Source: Microbacterium horticulturae
Lineage (GTDB): Bacteria; Actinomycetota; Actinomycetes; Actinomycetales; Microbacteriaceae
Length of the DNA stretch: 64,000 nucleotides
NCBI RefSeq assembly: GCF_029094505.1
Contig: NZ_CP119108.1
Span: forward strand, 744,001 to 808,000
Reading direction: 5' to 3'
The notes under the pieces were generated by a model, which was given only the letters and a program-made list of their open reading frames with translations, was not told the origin of the DNA and did not search any database. Shown in pieces: positions 31,980 through 41,197 of this stretch (within the stretch, counting starts at the first letter, position 1; the number at the start of each line of letters is the position of its first letter). A program made the position numbers and the translations under genes.

Positions 31980-32837
31980 GTGACACCGAAAAGCCAGAAG
32001 CACTGGACCGGAGACGTCGGAACGCTGTTGCGGGTCGGCAAGGGCTTCCGGCTCGACCGCGTCGACGCGAACGACACTCCCGGGTATGGGCGCCGCAAGC
32101 GCGACTCGATCGACGACCTCGTCGCCGGCGCCGACGAACTCAGCGAGCTGCAGGAGCGCCTGTACGCGTCCTCGGATGTGTCGGGTGCCGCGGTGCTTCT
32201 CGTGCTGCAGGCGATGGACACCGCGGGCAAGGGCGGCATCATTCGGCACGTGGTCGGCTCGGTTGACCCGCAGGGCGTGCAGCTGGCCGCGTTCAAGGCG
32301 CCGACCCCCGAGGAGCTCGCCCACGACTTTCTCTGGCGCATTCGCGGCCAGGTGCCCGAGGCGGGCAAGATCGGCGTCTTCGACCGCTCGCACTATGAGG
32401 ATGTGCTCATCGGCAAGGTGCGCGAACTGGCTCCGGCCGACGAGATCGAGCGCCGCTACGGCGCCATCAATGACTTCGAGCAGGAACTGACCGATGCCGG
32501 CGTGCGCATCGTCAAGGTGATGCTGCACATCTCGCCCGACGAGCAGCGTGACCGGCTCGAAGAGCGGCTCGACCGCCCCGACAAGCAGTGGAAGTATCAT
32601 CCGGGCGACGTGGACGAGCGGATGCTGTGGCCCGCCTACATGGATGCTTTCCAGACCGTCTTCGACCGCACCTCGACCCCGCAGGCCCCCTGGTACGTCG
32701 TGCCGGCGAACCGCAAGTGGTACGCGCGGCTGGCGGTGCAGTCGCTGCTGCTGGGCACCCTGCTCGACATCGACCCGCACTGGCCCGCGCCGACCTACGA
32801 CGTGGAGGCCGAGCGCGAGCGCCTGCTCGCCACCTGA
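31980..32837 (+). CDS. PPK2 family polyphosphate kinase
   Basis: A single-domain PPK2 of 285 residues that transfers phosphate between polyphosphate and nucleotides. Walker A is MDTAGKGG near residue 80, a lid segment is PTPEELAHDFLWRI and Walker B-like FDRSHYEDVL follows. Further landmarks are RPDKQWKYHPGDVDER and WYVVPANRKWYARL. Nucleotide preference (ADP or AMP class) cannot be fixed here. The GTG at 31980 follows CATGAT by 6 bp, a weak version of the leaderless arrangement. Confidence 0.93.
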   Translation: MTPKSQKHWTGDVGTLLRVGKGFRLDRVDANDTPGYGRRKRDSIDDLVAGADELSELQERLYASSDVSGAAVLLVLQAMDTAGKGGIIRHVVGSVDPQGVQLAAFKAPTPEELAHDFLWRIRGQVPEAGKIGVFDRSHYEDVLIGKVRELAPADEIERRYGAINDFEQELTDAGVRIVKVMLHISPDEQRDRLEERLDRPDKQWKYHPGDVDERMLWPAYMDAFQTVFDRTSTPQAPWYVVPANRKWYARLAVQSLLLGTLLDIDPHWPAPTYDVEAERERLLAT

Positions 32838-32856
32838 CGGCGCCGCGACTCCGGGG

Positions 32857-33798
32857 TCAGGGCAGGAACGGCCCGACCGAGACCATCACGCACAGCGCGA
32901 GGATGATCACCATCGATGCCCGGAACATCTTGTGCGACCACGCGACGACGTCGCTCGTGCGCAGCCCGACGACCGCCAACGCGATCCAGGCGAGACCGAG
33001 CAGGCCCGTCACGACGGTGTATGTCCAGCCGACGAAGCCGAAGGCCGGCAGCAGCATCGACGAGGCGACGTACAGCACCGTGTAGACGAGGATCTCCCAC
33101 GTCGTGCGACGGGTGCCGCGCACCACGCTGATCACCGGGACGCCCGCGCGCGCATACTCTTCGCGGCGGTAGATGGCGATGGCGTAGAACTCCGGCTCCT
33201 GCCAGAAGAACACCATGAGGAACACCGCGAGCGCGGCCATGTCGAAGCGGCCGGATGCCGCCAGATACCCGCCGAGGATGGGCGCCGCGCCCGAGATCGA
33301 GCCCACCAGGGTGCCGTGCACCGACATGCGCTTGGAGAGCGCGCCGTAGAACCACACGTAGACGATGAAGCCGCCGACGCCGGTGGCCACGACCAGCCAG
33401 TTCGTCGTCGCGATCAGCAGCGCCACGCCCAGCACGCCCAGCACGACCGAGAAGATCGTCGCGGGCGTCTTGCCGATGGCTCCGGTGACGGTCGCGCGGG
33501 TGCTCGTGCGCTGCATGAGCGTGTCGATGTCGCGGTCGAGCACGTTGTTGAGCACGCACGCCGAGGCGATGACCAGGGTGCTGCCGACGACGACGCCGAC
33601 GAAGACACGCCAGTCGAACCCGAAGGCCGCGGAGGCGAGGAAGTACCCGGCGAACGTCGTGAGGACGTTGCCGTAGAGCACTCCCGGCTTGGTCAGGGAG
33701 TAGTAACGGGTGATGGTGCTCAGAACGCCCGGGCGCACGGCCCGTGCCGCCAAGGCGGCGTCGCGTCCGAGGCGAGGCGACGTGCCGCTGTGGCTCAT
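32857..33798 (-). CDS. ctaB: Protoheme IX farnesyltransferase (heme o synthase)
   Basis: Adds farnesyl to haem b to make haem o for cytochrome oxidase. The 313-residue UbiA-fold protein has about nine membrane helices and the site NNVLDRDIDTLMQRTSTR, the CtaB form of the first prenyl-diphosphate motif. The second aspartate motif is replaced by FWQEPEFYAIAIYRREEY, also typical of CtaB. GAGGAGCC immediately before its ATG is the ribosome binding site, and TAGAAT about 35 bp upstream is the probable -10 element. No oxidase subunit gene is in the window. Confidence 0.94.
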   Translation of the reverse strand: MSHSGTSPRLGRDAALAARAVRPGVLSTITRYYSLTKPGVLYGNVLTTFAGYFLASAAFGFDWRVFVGVVVGSTLVIASACVLNNVLDRDIDTLMQRTSTRATVTGAIGKTPATIFSVVLGVLGVALLIATTNWLVVATGVGGFIVYVWFYGALSKRMSVHGTLVGSISGAAPILGGYLAASGRFDMAALAVFLMVFFWQEPEFYAIAIYRREEYARAGVPVISVVRGTRRTTWEILVYTVLYVASSMLLPAFGFVGWTYTVVTGLLGLAWIALAVVGLRTSDVVAWSHKMFRASMVIILALCVMVSVGPFLP

Positions 33799-33865
33799 GG
33801 CTCCTCAATCGGCCTGGACTTACGTCTCCCATTCTACGGGACGCGACGTGCCGCCCGGCCCGTGC

Positions 33866-35131
33866 TCAGGCCAGGGCGTCGACGATCGGCCGGAACTTGA
33901 CCCGCGTCTCCAGCAGCTCGGTCTCCGGATCGCTGCCTGCGACGATGCCGGCGCCCGCGTGGGCGGCGACCGGGATCACCCCGCCGACGGCCTCGGCCTC
34001 GAACTGGGCGCAGCGCAGGGCTATCGCCCACTCGCCGTCGCCCGAGTCGTCGATCCAGCCCACCGGTCCCGCGTAGCGCCGCCGATCGAACGGCTCGATG
34101 CGGCGGATCGCCTCGATTGCCGCGGCCGTCGGGGTGCCCGCGACCGCGGCGGTGGGGTGCAGCGCCGAGACGAGGTCGAGCGAGGTAGACCCGTCCGACA
34201 GGGTTCCGGCGACATCGGTGGCCAGGTGCCACACGTTCGGCAGCTCGAGGGTGAACGGCGCGTCGTCGGCCGACAGCATCGTCGTGTGTGGGCTGAGCGC
34301 CTCGATGACGCTGTGCACCGCGTACGAGTGCTCGTCGAGGTTCTTGGCGCTGGCGGCGAGAGCGGCCCGGGCCGCGGCATCCTCGTCCGCATCCGCACCG
34401 CGCCCGAACGTCCCGGCGAGCACGCGCGCCGTGACGCGACCGCGCCGGGCGGTGACGAGCGTCTCGGGGCTCGCGCCGACCAGGCCGTCGACGGCGAACG
34501 TCCAGGTGTCGGGGTAGCCCGCGGACAGCTCATGCGGCAGGCGACGCAGATCGGACCCCTCGGGGATCGTCCCGACGATGTCGCGGGCCAGCACGACCTT
34601 GCCGACCTCGCCGTCGGCGATGGCCTCGAGCCCGGCCCGCACAGCCGCCTCGTATCCGTCGGGGTCGAGCGCTCCCGGACCCAGGGTCGCCGACCAGTAC
34701 GGTCCGTAGGAGATCGGCCGGACCGCGGCATCCTCGTCCTTGTCATCGTGGACGTGGATGCTGGTGGCCCAGGTGTGCCCGTCGCGCCGGCCGATCACCA
34801 GCGACGGCACGATGATCGAGCTCGCCGCGGCCGAGCGCTCATCGAAGGTCAGGGCGCCGAACCCGATGAGGCCGGTGCCCGGCAGCTGCACCTCGTCGTC
34901 GATCTCGGCATCGGCGCAGAGCGCCGTCCAGGCGCGTGCCAGCGCGGCGGTGCGGGGCTCGGACGACGAGGCGTCGACATCCAGTCGCAGCACGACGCCG
35001 CGCCCCACCATGCCCTCGCCACGACGCAGCCAGACCAGCGGGGTCGTCGGGTCGGTGTATTCGAGCAGGTCGTCGACGGGGTCGATCTCGCGCGTGTGCA
35101 CGCGCAAGCGGGCAGGGGCGGATCCGGTCAC
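33866..35131 (-). CDS. menF: Isochorismate synthase
   Basis: Converts chorismate to isochorismate, the entry step to menaquinone. The 421-residue protein has a catalytic chorismate-binding domain in its C-terminal 260 residues: KVVLARDIVG, NVWHLATDVAGTL, LHPTAAVAGTPT and GPVGWIDDSGDGEWA. The Lys in the first motif favours an isochorismate synthase over anthranilate synthase. A dedicated siderophore pathway is not seen nearby, so menaquinone is the likely use. It is 34 bp away from, and divergent from, the DUF402 gene is false for strand order only at its 5' side: the two genes start 53 bp apart, back to back. Confidence 0.9.
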   Translation of the reverse strand: MTGSAPARLRVHTREIDPVDDLLEYTDPTTPLVWLRRGEGMVGRGVVLRLDVDASSSEPRTAALARAWTALCADAEIDDEVQLPGTGLIGFGALTFDERSAAASSIIVPSLVIGRRDGHTWATSIHVHDDKDEDAAVRPISYGPYWSATLGPGALDPDGYEAAVRAGLEAIADGEVGKVVLARDIVGTIPEGSDLRRLPHELSAGYPDTWTFAVDGLVGASPETLVTARRGRVTARVLAGTFGRGADADEDAAARAALAASAKNLDEHSYAVHSVIEALSPHTTMLSADDAPFTLELPNVWHLATDVAGTLSDGSTSLDLVSALHPTAAVAGTPTAAAIEAIRRIEPFDRRRYAGPVGWIDDSGDGEWAIALRCAQFEAEAVGGVIPVAAHAGAGIVAGSDPETELLETRVKFRPIVDALA

Positions 35132-35137
35132 GATCCC

Positions 35138-35143
35138 AGCCTA
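35138..35143 (-). promoter_or_regulatory. Leaderless-type -10 element of menF
   Basis: TAGGCT on the minus strand, 6 bp before the GTG at 35131. Confidence 0.5.
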
Positions 35144-35171
35144 TTCCGGCTCGCGGCCGGCTCTCGCGGAG

Positions 35172-35177
35172 TAGCGT
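35172..35177 (+). promoter_or_regulatory. Leaderless-type -10 element of the DUF402 gene
   Basis: TAGCGT lies 7 bp before the GTG at 35185. Confidence 0.4.
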
Positions 35178-35184
35178 CGGGTGA

Positions 35185-35742
35185 GTGACGCCGCCGAACC
35201 GCCCCGAGCCGGGCACCCGCCTCACCTTCCGTTGGCGCAAGTGGGACGGCTCGCCGCACTGGGAGCACGACGGCGTCTACCTCGGCTCGGACGAGCAGGG
35301 CGACTGGATCGGACAGCCCGCGGGATGGCACAGCCACCGGCCCGGGCGGCAGTTCACGGCCGAGTCGCCGAATGTGACCCTCATCACGGGTGACCCGACC
35401 TGGGCGGGCACGTTCTACGGCGGCATGCACCCGCGCCAGGTGCGCATCTACATCGACATCGCGTGGGACGTGCAGTGGACCGACGCCGAGCCCACCGCGA
35501 TCGACATGGACCTCGATGTCATCCGCTGCGACGACGAGCGCGGCATCTGGATCGACGACGAAGACGAGTGGGACGAGCACCGCGCGCGCTACGGCTACCC
35601 GGCCGAGGTCCAAGACGTGCTCACGGCCAAAGCCGCCGAGCTGAAAGCGCAGGTCACCGCGCAGAGCGCCCCCTTCGACGACGCGACGGCGCAGCGGTGG
35701 CTCGCCCGGCTGGCCATGCTGCACTCAGACAGCCCGGCCTAG
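35185..35742 (+). CDS. DUF402 family protein
   Basis: A 185-residue protein of the DUF402 family. The beta-barrel core carries a cluster of acidic and aromatic residues: RIYIDIAWDVQWTDAEP, IDMDLDVIRCDDERGIWIDD and EDEWDEHRARYGYP. Related proteins include a nucleoside di/triphosphatase of Gram-positive cocci, so a phosphohydrolase is possible but not established. It stands upstream of menG on the same strand with a separate promoter element. Confidence 0.82.
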   Translation: MTPPNRPEPGTRLTFRWRKWDGSPHWEHDGVYLGSDEQGDWIGQPAGWHSHRPGRQFTAESPNVTLITGDPTWAGTFYGGMHPRQVRIYIDIAWDVQWTDAEPTAIDMDLDVIRCDDERGIWIDDEDEWDEHRARYGYPAEVQDVLTAKAAELKAQVTAQSAPFDDATAQRWLARLAMLHSDSPA

Positions 35743-35745
35743 ACT
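35740..35745 (+). promoter_or_regulatory. Leaderless-type -10 element of menG
   Basis: TAGACT overlaps the end of the DUF402 gene and lies 6 bp before the GTG at 35752. Confidence 0.5.
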
Positions 35746-35751
35746 CGACGG

Positions 35752-36504
35752 GTGAGCACCGAGCCCTCTGAGCCCATGAGCACCGAGCACAATCGCGCCG
35801 ATCTCGGCAAAGACCCCGCCCGGGTCAGCGGCATGTTCGACCAGGTCGCCGGCGGTTACGACCGCACGAACACCGTGCTCAGCCTCGGCAACGACAAACT
35901 GTGGCGGGTGGCCACGACCCGCGCGGTCGCTCCGCGGCCCGGTCAGCGCATCCTGGATCTTGCCGCCGGCACCGGCGCCAGCTCGGTGAGTCTCGCGCGC
36001 AGTGGCGCCGAGGTGGTCGCCGCCGACTTCTCGCCCGGCATGATCGCCGAGGGCAGGCGCCGGCATGGCGGCATCCCGAATCTCACCTTCGAGCAGGCCG
36101 ACGCGACGGCTCTGCCGTTCGACGACGACGCGTTCGACACCGTCACGATCTCGTTCGGCCTGCGCAATGTCGTCGAGCCGAAGAAGGCGCTCGCCGAGAT
36201 GCGTCGCGTCACCAAGCCCGGCGGCCGGCTCGTGATCTGCGAGTTCTCGCACCCGACCTCGAAGGCGTTCGCGGGGCTGTACGGCTTCTACAACAACCGA
36301 GTGCTGCCGCTGGCGGCCAAAGTCGTGAGCACGAACGCCGACGCGTACGACTACCTCAACGAGTCGATCCGCGACTGGCCCGACCAGCCGACGCTGGCGA
36401 GCTGGATGCGGCAGGCCGGCTGGAGCGAGGTCGCCTGGCGCAACCTCACGTTCGGCATCGTGGCTCTCCATCGTGCAATCAACCCGTCGTCCGAGCCCAG
36501 GTAG
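35752..36504 (+). CDS. menG: Demethylmenaquinone methyltransferase
   Basis: Final C-methylation of demethylmenaquinone with S-adenosylmethionine. The 250-residue UbiE/MenG-type class I methyltransferase shows [20 protein letters not shown] at the N-terminus and the SAM loop [15 protein letters not shown]. Also visible are [20 protein letters not shown] and [20 protein letters not shown], all hallmarks of the family. A methionine (ATG 35776) 8 codons later is an alternative start. The prenyl synthase follows after 10 bp. Confidence 0.95.
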   Translation: MSTEPSEPMSTEHNRADLGKDPARVSGMFDQVAGGYDRTNTVLSLGNDKLWRVATTRAVAPRPGQRILDLAAGTGASSVSLARSGAEVVAADFSPGMIAEGRRRHGGIPNLTFEQADATALPFDDDAFDTVTISFGLRNVVEPKKALAEMRRVTKPGGRLVICEFSHPTSKAFAGLYGFYNNRVLPLAAKVVSTNADAYDYLNESIRDWPDQPTLASWMRQAGWSEVAWRNLTFGIVALHRAINPSSEPR

Positions 36505-36507
36505 GCT
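36502..36507 (+). promoter_or_regulatory. Leaderless-type -10 element of the prenyl synthase gene
   Basis: TAGGCT lies 7 bp before the GTG at 36515. Confidence 0.45.
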
Positions 36508-36514
36508 GGACCGC

Positions 36515-37576
36515 GTGACAGGTCGTCCCTTCGTGCCGGGTTCGCGCGTGGCGAGCCGCCTCGGCCTCACAGAACGGGTCTTCGCCGGTGCGAGGTCCCG
36601 CAGGCTGCTGCGCACCGTCGAAGACGGTCTCGCGCGCGTCGAAGAAGATCTCGCCCGCGAACTGCGGATGACCGATCCGCTCGTCGACGCGACCAGCCGC
36701 TACCTCTACGAAGCCGGCGGCAAGCGCGTCCGACCCATGCTCGTGCTGCTGACCTGCCAGCTCGGTGACGGGGTCGGTCCCGAGGTCGTGCAGGCGGCCA
36801 CCGCGCTCGAACTCACCCACCTCGGCTCGCTCTACCACGACGACGTCATGGACGACGCGGACGTGCGCCGCGGCGTTCCTGCCGCCCAGGCGGTGTGGGG
36901 CAACAACATCGCGATCCTCACCGGCGACCTGCTGTTCGCCCGCGCCAGCCAGATCATGGCGCGGCTCGGCGAAGGCGCCATCCGGCTGCAGGCGAACACC
37001 TTCGAGCGCCTCGTACTCGGACAGATGCACGAGACCATCGGCGCGCAGCCCGGCGACGACCCGGTGGAGTTCTACCTGCAGGTACTCAAAGACAAGACCG
37101 GCTCGCTGATCGCCGCGGCCGCGCAGTCGGGGATCATCTTCAGCAACGCGCCCGTCGAGTACCGGCAGCCCATGTACGACTTCGGCGAGAAGGCCGGCGT
37201 CGCCTTCCAGCTGCTCGATGACGTCATCGACCTCAGCGACGACCCCGGCGAGACCGGCAAGGTTCCCGGCACCGACCTGCGCGCGGGCGTGCCGACCATG
37301 CCGTACCTGCTGCTGGGGGAGCGGGAGGATGCCGCATCCGCCGCCCTGCGCACGCGGATCGACGACGGCGTCGCCGAGATCGCCGGAGGCGCCGACCCGT
37401 CGATCCTCGACGGCGCGCTGGCGGCGCTGCGCGACCACGACGCGACCGCGCAGACCCGGCGCCTGGCGCACGACTGGTCGCGCGACGCGATCGCCTCCCT
37501 CGACCCGGTGCCCGACGGCCCGGTGCGCGATGGACTCGTGCGCTTCGCCGAGGCCGTCGCCGACCGCAGCAGCTGA
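36515..37576 (+). CDS. Polyprenyl diphosphate synthase (probably for the menaquinone tail)
   Basis: A trans-prenyltransferase of 353 residues. The first aspartate-rich motif is in LYHDDVMDDADVRRG, and the second is LLDDVIDLSDD. KRVRPMLVLL, QMHETIGAQ and DKTGSLIAAAAQSG are further conserved parts. The residues before the first motif (ELTHLGSLYHD) lack a bulky chain-stop pattern I can interpret, so the product length is not assigned. Position directly after menG supports a role in making the quinone side chain. Confidence 0.9.
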   Translation: MTGRPFVPGSRVASRLGLTERVFAGARSRRLLRTVEDGLARVEEDLARELRMTDPLVDATSRYLYEAGGKRVRPMLVLLTCQLGDGVGPEVVQAATALELTHLGSLYHDDVMDDADVRRGVPAAQAVWGNNIAILTGDLLFARASQIMARLGEGAIRLQANTFERLVLGQMHETIGAQPGDDPVEFYLQVLKDKTGSLIAAAAQSGIIFSNAPVEYRQPMYDFGEKAGVAFQLLDDVIDLSDDPGETGKVPGTDLRAGVPTMPYLLLGEREDAASAALRTRIDDGVAEIAGGADPSILDGALAALRDHDATAQTRRLAHDWSRDAIASLDPVPDGPVRDGLVRFAEAVADRSS

Positions 37577-37640
37577 CCGCCGCGGCCGCGTCGCCGCGCT
37601 CATCGTCCGCGCCGCGGCATCCGCTCTCGGAAAGGACCTC

Positions 37641-39011
37641 ATGACCACGCTCCGTCTCGCCATCGTCGGCGCCGGCCCCGCCGGCATCTACGCCGCCGAC
37701 AACCTGCTGAAGGCCGAGCGCAAGTTCGACGTGTCGATCGATCTGTTCGACCGCCTGCCCGCCCCGTACGGGCTCGTCCGCTACGGCGTGGCACCCGACC
37801 ACCCGCGCATCAAGGGCATCATCACGGCGCTGCGCGACACGCTCGACCGCGGCGACATCCGCATCTTCGGGAATGTCGAGTTCGGCACCGACCTGACCCT
37901 CGATGACCTGCGCGAGCACTACAACGCGGTCGTCTTCGCGACCGGATCGCACCGCGACGCTCCGCTCGACGTGCCGGGCGTCGACGCCGCAGGATCCTAC
38001 GGCGCGGCAGATTTCGTCAGCTGGTACGACGGGCACCCCGATGTGCCGCGCGAGTGGCCGCTGGACGCGTCGTCGGTCGCCGTCATCGGCAACGGCAACG
38101 TGGCGCTGGACGTCGCCCGCATGCTGGCCAAGCACGTCGAAGACCTCGTGCCCACCGAGATCCCGCAGAACGTCCACGAGGGGCTCGCCGCCTCGCAGAT
38201 CACCGATGTGCACGTGTTCGGCCGGCGCGGGCCGACACAGGTGAAGTTCACGCCGCTCGAACTGCGTGAACTGGGCGAGCTGCGCGACGTCGACATGGTC
38301 CTGAACGACGAGGACTTCGACTACGACGAGGCCCAGAAGCAGGCCGTCGCCACGAACAAGCAGGTGCTGGTCATCGACCGCATCCTGCAGTCGTGGCGCA
38401 AGCGCGCAGCCGAAGAGGGTCGGGCGCCTGCCTCGCGCCGCCTGCACCTGCATTTCTTCGCCCGCCCGGTCGAAGTGAAGCGGGATGCCGCGGGCCGCGT
38501 CAGCGCGTTCGTGTACGAGCGCACGCGGCCCGACGGGCAGGGCGGTGTCGTCGGCACCGGAGAGCTGCGCGAGGTCGCGGTGCAGCAGCTCTACCGGGCG
38601 ATCGGCTACTTCGGCAGCCCGCTGCCGGGCGTCCCGTTCGACAAGCGGCACGGCATCATCCCGAACCGCGAGGGCCGCGTGCTGCACAAGGACTCGAACG
38701 AGTACGTGCCCGGGCTGTACGCGACCGGATGGGTCAAGCGGGGACCTGTGGGCCTCATCGGCCACACCAAGTCCGACGCGATGGAGACGGTCCGCAATCT
38801 CATCAACGACCAGGCGTTCTGGTGGCACCCCGCTCACCCCGAAGAGAGCGCGATCCCCGCTCTGCTCGCCTCGCGCGACGTGAAGTGGACCGACCTCGAC
38901 GGCTGGCACCGTCTCGACGCGCACGAGATCGCCCTGGGTGAGCCGCACGAGCGCGCGCGCATCAAGGTGGTGCCGCGCGACGAGATGGTGCGCATCTCCC
39001 GCGGCGAATGA
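37641..39011 (+). CDS. Ferredoxin--NADP reductase (FprA/adrenodoxin-reductase type)
   Basis: A 456-residue FAD/NADP flavoprotein. The FAD loop is IVGAGPAGIYAADNLL at the N-terminus, then PYGLVRYGVAPDHPRIK, the NADP loop IGNGNVALDVARMLAKH, and YATGWVKRGPVGLIGHTKSD near the C-terminus. It resembles mycobacterial FprA. The ferredoxin partner is not in the window. GGAAAGGA 4 bp before the ATG gives the start. The MFS gene overlaps its stop by 4 bp. Confidence 0.92.
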   Translation: MTTLRLAIVGAGPAGIYAADNLLKAERKFDVSIDLFDRLPAPYGLVRYGVAPDHPRIKGIITALRDTLDRGDIRIFGNVEFGTDLTLDDLREHYNAVVFATGSHRDAPLDVPGVDAAGSYGAADFVSWYDGHPDVPREWPLDASSVAVIGNGNVALDVARMLAKHVEDLVPTEIPQNVHEGLAASQITDVHVFGRRGPTQVKFTPLELRELGELRDVDMVLNDEDFDYDEAQKQAVATNKQVLVIDRILQSWRKRAAEEGRAPASRRLHLHFFARPVEVKRDAAGRVSAFVYERTRPDGQGGVVGTGELREVAVQQLYRAIGYFGSPLPGVPFDKRHGIIPNREGRVLHKDSNEYVPGLYATGWVKRGPVGLIGHTKSDAMETVRNLINDQAFWWHPAHPEESAIPALLASRDVKWTDLDGWHRLDAHEIALGEPHERARIKVVPRDEMVRISRGE

Positions 39012-40192
39012 CCGCGCGCAGACTCACGCCGTGGCTGCTGGCCACGCTCGGGTTCCTGGCCGGGGTCGGTCCGTTCGCGACCGACATGTACCTCGCGTCG
39101 TTCACCGACATAGCGCGTGACCTCGGCGGCACGCCGGCAACGGTGCAGCTGACGCTCACGGCGTTTCTGCTCGGCATCGGCGCCGGCCAGCTCGTGCTGG
39201 GGCCCGTCTCCGATCGGTACGGGCGGCGTCCGGTGCTCGTGGCTTCGCTCGCGGTGTTCGCGGCCTCGAGTATCGCGCTGGTGTTCTCGCCGACGTTGGC
39301 GGTGTTCATCGCGCTGCGTCTCGTGCAGGGGATCTCGGGAGCCGCCGGCATCGTCGTCTCACGCGCCGTGGCCGTGGACCTCAGCGAGGATGACACCGCC
39401 GTGCGCGCCCTGAGCCTCATGGCGATGGTGGGCGGTCTCGGTCCGCTGATAGCCCCGCCCATCGGCGGCGCGATCGCCGAGCTGGCGAATTGGCAGGTCG
39501 TGCTGGGTGTGCTGGCCGCGATCGCGGTCGTCATGCTCGCGCTCGGGGCGCTCGTCGTGCCCGAGTCGCTGCCGCCCGAACAGCGCCATACCGGAGGGTT
39601 CGCGGCCCTTGCGGCCCGGTTCCGCGCGTTGCTGACGGATCGGGCGTTCGTGGGTGGCACGCTCGCTTTCGCGACCGGCTTCGGTGCGATGATGGCCTAC
39701 ATCTCGGCGTCCCCGTTCGTTGGGCAGGTCGTGCTGCGGATGAGCCCGTTCGCCTACGCACTCGCGTTCGCCGCGGGGGCGCTCGCGCTCGTGCTGTCGA
39801 ACTCGCTCAACGCGCGCATCGCGCCCCGTGTCGGGCCGGGACGGATGCTGGTCCTCGGTGTCGTCATGATCGCGGCATCCGCTCTCGCTCTCACGGTGCT
39901 GGCGAGCACCTCGAGCCTGCAGATCGGGTCGTTCATCGCGTGCGCATTCGTCCTCACCGGCGGCACCGGGTTCACGATGTCGAACGCCTCGGCGCTCGCG
40001 CTGGCTCGCGCCGACGAGGCACGCGGCTCCGGGGCGGCGCTGCTCGGGGCCGCGCAGTTCCTGGTCGGGGCCGTGGTCTCGCCGGTGGTCGGACTGTGGG
40101 GCGAGCACACGGCGCTGCCGATGGCGGTGGTGGCGCTGGTGTTCGCAGCGCTGGCGTTCGGCGCCGCGGTGTGGACGGTACGCGCGCGCTGA
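39008..40192 (+). CDS. MFS multidrug exporter, Bcr/CflA type
   Basis: A 394-residue transporter with twelve predicted helices. The N-terminal FATDMYLASFTDIARDLGGT and the loop LGPVSDRYGRRPVLVASL (loop 2-3 antiporter motif) are typical of the Bcr/CflA drug exporters. The motif RLVQGISGAAGIVVSRAVAVD follows in helices 4-5. Substrates are unknown. It overlaps the FprA-type gene by ATGA, an odd pairing for function but firm for co-translation. Confidence 0.9.
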   Translation: MTARRLTPWLLATLGFLAGVGPFATDMYLASFTDIARDLGGTPATVQLTLTAFLLGIGAGQLVLGPVSDRYGRRPVLVASLAVFAASSIALVFSPTLAVFIALRLVQGISGAAGIVVSRAVAVDLSEDDTAVRALSLMAMVGGLGPLIAPPIGGAIAELANWQVVLGVLAAIAVVMLALGALVVPESLPPEQRHTGGFAALAARFRALLTDRAFVGGTLAFATGFGAMMAYISASPFVGQVVLRMSPFAYALAFAAGALALVLSNSLNARIAPRVGPGRMLVLGVVMIAASALALTVLASTSSLQIGSFIACAFVLTGGTGFTMSNASALALARADEARGSGAALLGAAQFLVGAVVSPVVGLWGEHTALPMAVVALVFAALAFGAAVWTVRAR

Positions 40193-40201
40193 CCGCGCCC
40201 C

Positions 40202-40207
40202 TACGCT
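40202..40207 (+). promoter_or_regulatory. Leaderless-type -10 element of the alpha/beta hydrolase gene
   Basis: TACGCT lies 6 bp before the ATG at 40214. Confidence 0.45.
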
Positions 40208-40213
40208 GGGGAC

Positions 40214-41197
40214 ATGAACGACTGGCAGCCCGACCTCCTCGGTCCGCCGTTCGAACAGCTCACGCTGCCGCTGGGTGCCGATGACCAGGGCCCCGTCGTG
40301 GCGACACTCGTGCGCAGCATCCCGCGCCGCGCTCTGCGCCGGCTGCCTTTGGCCGGCGTCGACGTCTTGTCGGTGCACGGCTGGTCGGACTACTTCTTCC
40401 AGCCCCAGCTGGCCCAGTTCTTCACCGCGCGCGGCGCGCGGTTCCATGCGCTTGACCTGCGCAAGTACGGGCGCAGCCTGCGACCCGGACAGACGCCCGG
40501 CGACATCAGCCGGCTCGACGAGTACGACGTCGACATCGAAGCCGCGCTGGAAGCCATGGGGCAGGGGGTGGATGCCGCGGGTCCGCGACATCTGGTGCTG
40601 CTGGGCCACTCCACCGGTGGCCTCGTCCTGTCGCTGTGGGCATCGCGGCATCCGGGCCGCGCGGCGGCGCTCGTGCTGAACAGCCCGTGGCTCGAGCTGC
40701 AGCTCGGCGCGATCGGACGCAACGCCGTCACGCCTCTGGTCAATGCGCGGGCGCGCATCGACCCGCGTGGACTTGCCCCGGTGGTCGATTTCGGCTTCTA
40801 CACACGAGCGCAGCACGAGGTCGGTGCGCTGCCCGTGGCCGGCTATCGGGAAGACTGGCGCCCCGCCCGCGGATTCCGCGTGCATGCGGGGTGGCTGGCG
40901 GCGATCCTCGAGGGGCATCGGCGGGTGCGTGCGGGGCTCGACATCGCGTGTCCGGTGCTCGTGCTGATGTCGGCGCGGTCGACACCGGCGCTGACCTGGT
41001 CCGAGCAGATGGCGAGCACCGATTCAGTGCTGGTCGTCGATGACATAGCAGAGGCTGCGACCCGCTTGGGCAAGCTCGTGACGCTCGCGCGCATCGACGG
41101 CGCGATCCACGACATCTTCCTGTCGACGGTCACGCCACGGGCCGATGCCTACGCGGTGCTCGATGACTGGCTTGTGTGCGGCCTTCACGTGCGCTGA
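40214..41197 (+). CDS. Alpha/beta hydrolase (serine aminopeptidase S33/lysophospholipase type)
   Basis: A 327-residue alpha/beta hydrolase. The nucleophile elbow is GHSTGG near residue 137, the oxyanion region is DVLSVHGWSDYFFQP and a late histidine lies in DGAIHDIFLS; an Asp-containing turn precedes it. ALDLRKYGRSLRPGQTPG is typical of the monoacylglycerol-lipase-like group. Its place at the end of the menaquinone region raised the possibility of a MenH role, but the protein is longer and its motifs fit the lipase group better. Confidence 0.85.
   Translation: MNDWQPDLLGPPFEQLTLPLGADDQGPVVATLVRSIPRRALRRLPLAGVDVLSVHGWSDYFFQPQLAQFFTARGARFHALDLRKYGRSLRPGQTPGDISRLDEYDVDIEAALEAMGQGVDAAGPRHLVLLGHSTGGLVLSLWASRHPGRAAALVLNSPWLELQLGAIGRNAVTPLVNARARIDPRGLAPVVDFGFYTRAQHEVGALPVAGYREDWRPARGFRVHAGWLAAILEGHRRVRAGLDIACPVLVLMSARSTPALTWSEQMASTDSVLVVDDIAEAATRLGKLVTLARIDGAIHDIFLSTVTPRADAYAVLDDWLVCGLHVR

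Noticed and set aside
37233..38948. Long minus-strand frame over the FprA-type reductase
   Set aside because: It lies opposite a complete flavoprotein gene and shows no motif; similar antisense frames occur over potD, menD, malG/GH13 and MmpL.
40214..41197. Alpha/beta hydrolase as the missing MenH
   Set aside because: The length and the GHSTGG/lipase-like segments fit the S33 lysophospholipase group; MenH-specific residues are not evident. Left as a testable idea only.
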